DNA of 33,860 nt from Pseudomonas cedrina subsp. fulgida (GTDB lineage Bacteria; Pseudomonadota; Gammaproteobacteria; Pseudomonadales; Pseudomonadaceae), in NCBI GenBank assembly GCA_016937595.1, contig JAFHKH010000224.1, forward strand, positions 1 through 33,860, given 5' to 3'. Below are positions 27,969 through 33,860 of this stretch, piece after piece; position 1 is the stretch's first letter; every line of letters starts with the position of its first letter. Position numbers and translations under genes: made by a program. Under the pieces are notes generated by a model, which searched no databases, was not told the origin of the DNA, and saw only the letters and a list, made by a program, of their open reading frames with translations.

Positions 27969-28816
27969 ACACCGTTAAAACCTTACGTGAACTACGGGCC
28001 GCCGTGACCCATGCCCGCAGCGCCGGCAAGCGCATTGGCTTTGTGCCCACCATGGGCAACCTGCACAGCGGTCATGCCACCCTGGTGACAAAGGCGGCAC
28101 AGCAGGCGGATTTCGTCGTCGCCAGCATCTTCGTCAACCCGCTGCAGTTCGGCGCCGGCGAAGACCTGGACAAGTACCCGCGTACCTTGGCTGCCGACCA
28201 GGAAAAGCTGCTGCAGGCTGGCTGCAACCTGCTGTTCGCGCCCACCGTCGAGGAAATGTATCCCGGCGGCACCAGCGGCCAGACCCGTGTCAGCGTCCCG
28301 CAACTGTCCGAAGGCCTGTGCGGTGCCAGCCGTCCGGGGCACTTCGAAGGCGTGGCAACAGTGGTCAGCAAACTGTTCAACATGGTCCAGCCGGACATGG
28401 CGGTGTTTGGCCAGAAGGACTACCAGCAATTGGCGGTGATCCGGGCCATGGTCCATGACCTGAACATGCCGATCCAGATCATCGGCGAGCCCACCGTGCG
28501 CGCCGAAGACGGCCTCGCGCTGTCATCGCGCAACGGCTACCTCACCGACGAGCAACGTGCCATTGCGCCGGTGCTGTACCGCAGCCTCAGCCAGATGGGT
28601 GCAGCGATCAAGGCCGGTGAGCGCGATTTCGCCTCGCTGCGCGCCGCACAGGTCAAGCAGATCGAAGCCGCCGGGTTGCGCCTGGACTACCTCGAAGTGC
28701 GCCAGGGCGTGCACTTGCGCCCGGCCACGCGCGAAGACCGGGATATCGTGATCCTGGTCGCGGCCTATCTGGGGACCACGCGCCTGATCGATAACCTGCA
28801 CCTGACCCTCGACTGA
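27965..28816 (+). CDS. panC: PanC, pantothenate synthetase
   Basis: This 283-residue enzyme joins pantoate and beta-alanine with ATP through a pantoyl-adenylate. The HIGH-like [10 protein letters not shown], the [10 protein letters not shown] stretch and the KMSKS-equivalent LSSRNGYL are present. It overlaps panB by ATGA. panD, which would supply beta-alanine, is not next to it. Confidence 0.97.
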   Translation: MNTVKTLRELRAAVTHARSAGKRIGFVPTMGNLHSGHATLVTKAAQQADFVVASIFVNPLQFGAGEDLDKYPRTLAADQEKLLQAGCNLLFAPTVEEMYPGGTSGQTRVSVPQLSEGLCGASRPGHFEGVATVVSKLFNMVQPDMAVFGQKDYQQLAVIRAMVHDLNMPIQIIGEPTVRAEDGLALSSRNGYLTDEQRAIAPVLYRSLSQMGAAIKAGERDFASLRAAQVKQIEAAGLRLDYLEVRQGVHLRPATREDRDIVILVAAYLGTTRLIDNLHLTLD

Positions 28817-28843
28817 CCCCTCCTGGCTGCGTAAATAAAAAGT

Positions 28844-28865
28844 GCCGGTATAAAAAAGTACCGGC
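28844..28865. repeat. Hairpin after panC with T tract on the minus strand
   Basis: GCCGGTA (28844-28850) and TACCGGC (28859-28865) form a perfect 7-bp stem. On the plus strand no T tract follows; on the minus strand ACTTTTTATTTAC follows, so it resembles a terminator for leftward transcription. It could still help end panBC mRNA. Confidence 0.55.
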
Positions 28866-28921
28866 CCGAGCGCAGACAAAGCCAAGACATATCGACACGC
28901 TAGGTTTAATGTAATCGCCCT

Positions 28922-28978
28922 GCGCTATGGTTAGCGCTGTCCGGAACCCGTTGCTTGATAAAAGAGTGGACGTTCCGG
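28922..28978. repeat. Two inverted repeats upstream of pgi
   Basis: GCGCTA-TGGT-TAGCGC (28922-28937) is a short hairpin. CCGGAAC (28941-28947) and GTTCCGG (28972-28978) form a second repeat with a 24-base gap. Both lie 50-110 bp before the pgi start. Their function is unknown. Confidence 0.45.
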
Positions 28979-29030
28979 GCTTAGAAGTGTCCTAAAGGCA
29001 GTCCCCGTAATAAAAAGGAAACCCGCAGCG

Positions 29031-30695
29031 ATGGCGTATTACCGCACTCCTCATGACGTTACCGCTCTGCCCGCCTGGCAAGCGCTCAATCAACATCGCC
29101 AAGCCATGCAGGATTTCAGCATGCGCGAAGCGTTCAATGCCGATCCTCAGCGTTTTTCCCAGTTCACCTTGAGCAGCTGCGGACTTTTCCTCGATTATTC
29201 GAAAAACCTGATCACCAGCGAAACTCGTGACCTGCTGGTGGCGCTGGCCAAGGAAGTCGACCTCAAGGCGGCAATCGACGCGTTGTACAACGGCGAGCCC
29301 GTCAACTCTTCCGAACACCGCCCTGCCCTGCACACCGCGCTACGCCGCCCAGTGGGTGACAAGCTGTCGGTGAACGGCGTGAACATCATGCCGGACGTGC
29401 ACAAGGTGCTGAACCAGATGACCGACCTGGTCGGGCGCATCCATGATGGCCTGTGGCGTGGCTACACCGAGAAGCCGATTACCGACGTGGTGAACATCGG
29501 CATCGGTGGCTCGTTCCTCGGCCCGGAGCTGGTCTCCGAAGCGCTGTTGTCCTACGCCCACAAAGGCGTGCGCTGCCATTACCTGGCGAACATCGACGGC
29601 AGCGAATTCCACGAGCTGACCATGAAGCTGCGTGCCGAGACCACGCTGTTCATTGTCTCGTCGAAGTCCTTCAACACCCTGGAAACCCTGAAAAACGCCC
29701 AGGCCGCCCGCGCCTGGTACCTGGCCCAGGGTGGCTCGGAAGCCGAGCTGTACCGGCACTTCATCGCGGTATCGAGCAACAACGCGGCGGCAGTGGCCTT
29801 CGGTATCCGCGAAGAAAACATCTTCCCGATGTGGGACTGGGTCGGCGGCCGTTACTCGCTGTGGTCGGCCATCGGCTTGCCAATCGCCCTGGCCATCGGC
29901 ATGTCCAACTTCAAGGAGCTGCTGTCCGGTGCCTACACCATGGACCAGCACTTCCAGACCGCACCGTTCGAGCAGAACATGCCGGTATTGCTGGGCTTGC
30001 TCGGCGTGTGGTACGGCAATTTCTGGGGTGCGCAGAGCCATGCGATCCTGCCGTACGACCACTACCTGCGTAACATCACCAAACACTTGCAGCAGTTGGA
30101 CATGGAATCCAACGGCAAGAGCGTGCGCCAGGACGGTACGCCAGTAGCGACCGATACCGGCCCGGTGATCTGGGGGGGCGTGGGCTGCAACGGTCAGCAC
30201 GCGTACCACCAGTTGCTGCACCAGGGGACCCAACTGATCCCGGCCGACTTTATCGTGCCGATCGTCAGCTTCAACCCGGTGTCCGACCACCATCAGTGGC
30301 TGTATGCCAACTGCCTGTCCCAGAGCCAGGCACTGATGCTCGGCAAGACCCGCAGCGAAGCCGAAACCGAGCTGCGCGACAAGGGCATCCCGGAAGAAGA
30401 CGTGCAGAAACTTGCGCCGCACAAGGTGATCCCCGGCAACCGTCCGAGCAACACCCTGGTGGTCGAGCGCATCAGCCCGCGTCGCCTGGGCGCGCTGGTA
30501 GCCATGTATGAGCACAAGGTGTTCGTGCAAAGCGTGATCTGGGGCATCAACGCCTTCGACCAATGGGGCGTGGAGCTCGGTAAAGAGCTGGGCAAGGGCG
30601 TTTACAACCGCTTGACCGGTGCCGAGGAAACGTCGGCTGAGGACGCGTCGACCCAAGGCCTGATCAGCTACTTCCGCGGCCGTCACCGCGGCTGA
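29031..30695 (+). CDS. pgi: Glucose-6-phosphate isomerase
   Basis: This 554-residue enzyme interconverts glucose-6-phosphate and fructose-6-phosphate. Family signatures are [34 protein letters not shown] and the QWGVELGK region near the C-terminus. In Pseudomonas, which lack phosphofructokinase, it works mainly in the gluconeogenic direction and the Entner-Doudoroff cycle. AAAGGA precedes the ATG. Confidence 0.97.
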   Translation: MAYYRTPHDVTALPAWQALNQHRQAMQDFSMREAFNADPQRFSQFTLSSCGLFLDYSKNLITSETRDLLVALAKEVDLKAAIDALYNGEPVNSSEHRPALHTALRRPVGDKLSVNGVNIMPDVHKVLNQMTDLVGRIHDGLWRGYTEKPITDVVNIGIGGSFLGPELVSEALLSYAHKGVRCHYLANIDGSEFHELTMKLRAETTLFIVSSKSFNTLETLKNAQAARAWYLAQGGSEAELYRHFIAVSSNNAAAVAFGIREENIFPMWDWVGGRYSLWSAIGLPIALAIGMSNFKELLSGAYTMDQHFQTAPFEQNMPVLLGLLGVWYGNFWGAQSHAILPYDHYLRNITKHLQQLDMESNGKSVRQDGTPVATDTGPVIWGGVGCNGQHAYHQLLHQGTQLIPADFIVPIVSFNPVSDHHQWLYANCLSQSQALMLGKTRSEAETELRDKGIPEEDVQKLAPHKVIPGNRPSNTLVVERISPRRLGALVAMYEHKVFVQSVIWGINAFDQWGVELGKELGKGVYNRLTGAEETSAEDASTQGLISYFRGRHRG

Positions 30696-30706
30696 CCGGC
30701 TCATAC

Positions 30707-30736
30707 AGGGCCAACGTCCGTTTGGAGGTTGGCCTT
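30707..30736 (+). terminator. Hairpin after pgi
   Basis: GGCCAAC (30709-30715) pairs with GTTGGCC (30728-30734), extended by flanking A-T pairs, 13 bp past the pgi stop. Only TT follows, so it is a weak terminator candidate. Confidence 0.45.
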
Positions 30737-30799
30737 GAACCCTCTCCTTTCAGGGTGCATCTTTATAGCTTGTGGCTAAAACAAGCATAAGGATCGCTC

Positions 30800-32736
<1,937 letters not shown>

Positions 32737-32752
32737 GAACCCTTGAGCCACC

Positions 32753-33616
32753 ATGGAATTTATCCGCAGCCGTATCGAAACCCAGTTGCTGAGCCTGACC
32801 GGCCTGGCGCTGGGCCAGTTGGACCTGGAAAACCCCAAGGGCGACCCGGGCCTGTTCGGGCCGGACTCGGTGAGTTGGCAAGTCCATGGTGATTTCAGCA
32901 GCATGCTCATTGGTGGCATCAGTGCCTTGATGCTGCAAGCTTTGCACCCGTTGGCGCTGGCGGGCGTGTGGGACCATTCGAATTTTCGCCAGGACATGCT
33001 CGGACGCTTGCGGCGTACCTCGCAGTTCATCTCGGGCACTACCTTTGGCTCGCGCAAAGACGCCGAATGGCTGATCGAAAAAGTCCGCACCATTCACCTG
33101 CAGGTGGTGGGGCATGCGCCGGACGGGCGGCCTTACGCGGCCAGCGATCCGCAGCTGCTGACCTGGGTGCATGTGGCGGAAGTCAGCAACTTCCTGGCCG
33201 CCCACCTGCGCTACCGTAACCCGCACCTCTCGGGCCAGGATCAGGACCGTTACTACACTGAAATTGCCTTGGTGGCGGAACGCCTGGGCGCACGCGATGT
33301 TCCGCGCTCTCGCCAAGAGATTTCGGATTACATGGCCCGCATCCGCCCGCAATTGCTGTGCGACGACCGCAGCCGCGAAGTAATCCGTCTGCTGCTGAAC
33401 GCGCCCTCCCCCAGCCTGATGGCCAAACCCTTCGGCAGCTTGATGATGCAGGCCGGGATCGACCTGCTGCCGGATTGGGCCAGCGCCATGCTCCAGCAAC
33501 ACCAGAGCCCGCTGCAGCGCCAGATGGTCCGTGCCGGGGTCAAGCGCAGTGCGCCGATGCTGCGTTGGGCGATGCGCAACGGTTCGGTGCAACGCGCCAT
33601 CGGCGGATGGGGTTGA
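32753..33616 (+). CDS. DUF2236 family protein (MpaB/latex-oxygenase-like)
   Basis: This 287-residue protein belongs to the DUF2236 family, which includes the haem-containing rubber oxygenase Lcp and fungal MpaB. The start of the domain, HGDFSSMLIGGISALMLQALHPLALAGV, and the WVHVAEVSNF stretch with a candidate haem-ligand His match the family. No signal peptide is visible, so it is probably cytosolic. The substrate is unknown. It lies 16 bp after acs and is probably co-transcribed with it. Confidence 0.82.
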   Translation: MEFIRSRIETQLLSLTGLALGQLDLENPKGDPGLFGPDSVSWQVHGDFSSMLIGGISALMLQALHPLALAGVWDHSNFRQDMLGRLRRTSQFISGTTFGSRKDAEWLIEKVRTIHLQVVGHAPDGRPYAASDPQLLTWVHVAEVSNFLAAHLRYRNPHLSGQDQDRYYTEIALVAERLGARDVPRSRQEISDYMARIRPQLLCDDRSREVIRLLLNAPSPSLMAKPFGSLMMQAGIDLLPDWASAMLQQHQSPLQRQMVRAGVKRSAPMLRWAMRNGSVQRAIGGWG

Positions 33617-33687
33617 TGTAGGCGACGACGCATAGCTGCTAAACTGCGCGCCCTCATTGCCCTCCATTACTTAGCAAGGCGCGCTCC

Positions 33688-33860
33688 ATGTCTTCCTTGA
33701 ATCAGCGCTGCGCGCCGCCCTCGATCATCGCCAAGACCTGATCGGCGAGTTGCACGCCCAGGGCACCGACTGCTACCGGCTGTTCCATGGCAGCCAGGAA
33801 GACGCCGGCGGCCTGACCATCGACCGTTACGGCCCGCAATTGCTGGTGCAGAGCTTCCAC
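33688..33860 (+). CDS. Probable class I SAM-dependent rRNA methyltransferase, N-terminus only (frameshifted and cut by the window end)
   Basis: About 58 residues are visible. The frame opens as MSSLNQ at 33688 and is broken within six codons. One frame over it reads ALRAALDHRQDLIGELHAQG, then TDCYRLFHGSQEDAGGLTID and RYGPQLLVQSFH to the window edge. Restoring one G (CAGGCG read as CAGCG, near 33705) makes it continuous. The GGLTIDRYG stretch resembles the N-terminal domain of RlmI/RlmK-type 23S rRNA methyltransferases. The catalytic domain lies beyond the window, so the call is tentative. Confidence 0.55.

Noticed and set aside
29340-30704. 454-codon open frame on the minus strand opposite pgi
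   Set aside because: It is a shadow of the GC-rich pgi codon pattern, with no family resemblance or ribosome site. The same applies to long antisense frames opposite ilvC (3044-4051), cbrB (22855-24108) and acs/DUF2236 (31501-33093).

Overview
The window is core chromosome of a Pseudomonas, most like the P. fluorescens group. The evidence is CbrA/CbrB with a CrcZ-type small RNA downstream, a PrrF-type small RNA next to a haem ABC transporter, an LpoP-type lipoprotein beside PBP1b, and high-GC Pseudomonas protein sequences throughout. The gene order follows two blocks I know from P. aeruginosa: rrn-msrQP-pssA-ilvCNB-yqcC-lpoP-mrcB-...-prrF-haem transporter, and dksA-gluQ-cbrX-cbrA-cbrB-crcZ-pcnB-folK-panBC-pgi-acs. 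I see no insertion sequence, prophage, CRISPR array or tRNA.

Layout. Positions 1-284 are the tandem promoters and leader of an rRNA operon that runs leftward out of the window; its 16S gene is not included. From 285 to 10101 everything is on the minus strand: methionine sulfoxide repair (msrP-msrQ), phosphatidylserine synthase (pssA), branched-chain amino acid synthesis (ilvB-ilvN-ilvC, with a long leader), and a cell-wall group (mrcB-lpoP-yqcC). From 10220 to 12867, on the plus strand, come a two-domain kinase-like protein, a pentapeptide-repeat protein, a TfoX C-terminal-domain protein and a Fur-controlled PrrF small RNA. The haem importer hmuTUV (12899-15578, minus) has its own Fur-like promoter. 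A small Rieske protein, sfsA and an aminotransferase follow.

From dksA (18250) to the right end everything is on the plus strand: dksA, gluQ, the small membrane protein cbrX overlapping cbrA, cbrB, crcZ, pcnB, folK, panB-panC, pgi, acs, a DUF2236 oxygenase and the start of a probable methyltransferase. The regulatory centrepiece is cbrB-crcZ. A perfect TGTTAC-N14-GTAACA CbrB site overlaps the cbrB terminator and lies upstream of a sigma-54 promoter. That promoter drives an RNA of about 370 nt with six A-rich Hfq/Crc-type motifs.

Sequence quality is a major caveat. pssA, ilvN, gluQ, pcnB, acs and the terminal gene each carry a frameshift best explained by loss of one G or C from a short G/C run. 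The kinase-like gene at 10220 carries compensating shifts that keep its frame open but scramble about 40 residues. Several of these genes are normally essential or core, so I read these as base-calling or assembly errors rather than real pseudogenes. I did not find a clearly undescribed system. The most useful open items are several unassigned palindromes and repeats in intergenic DNA, listed in the findings.
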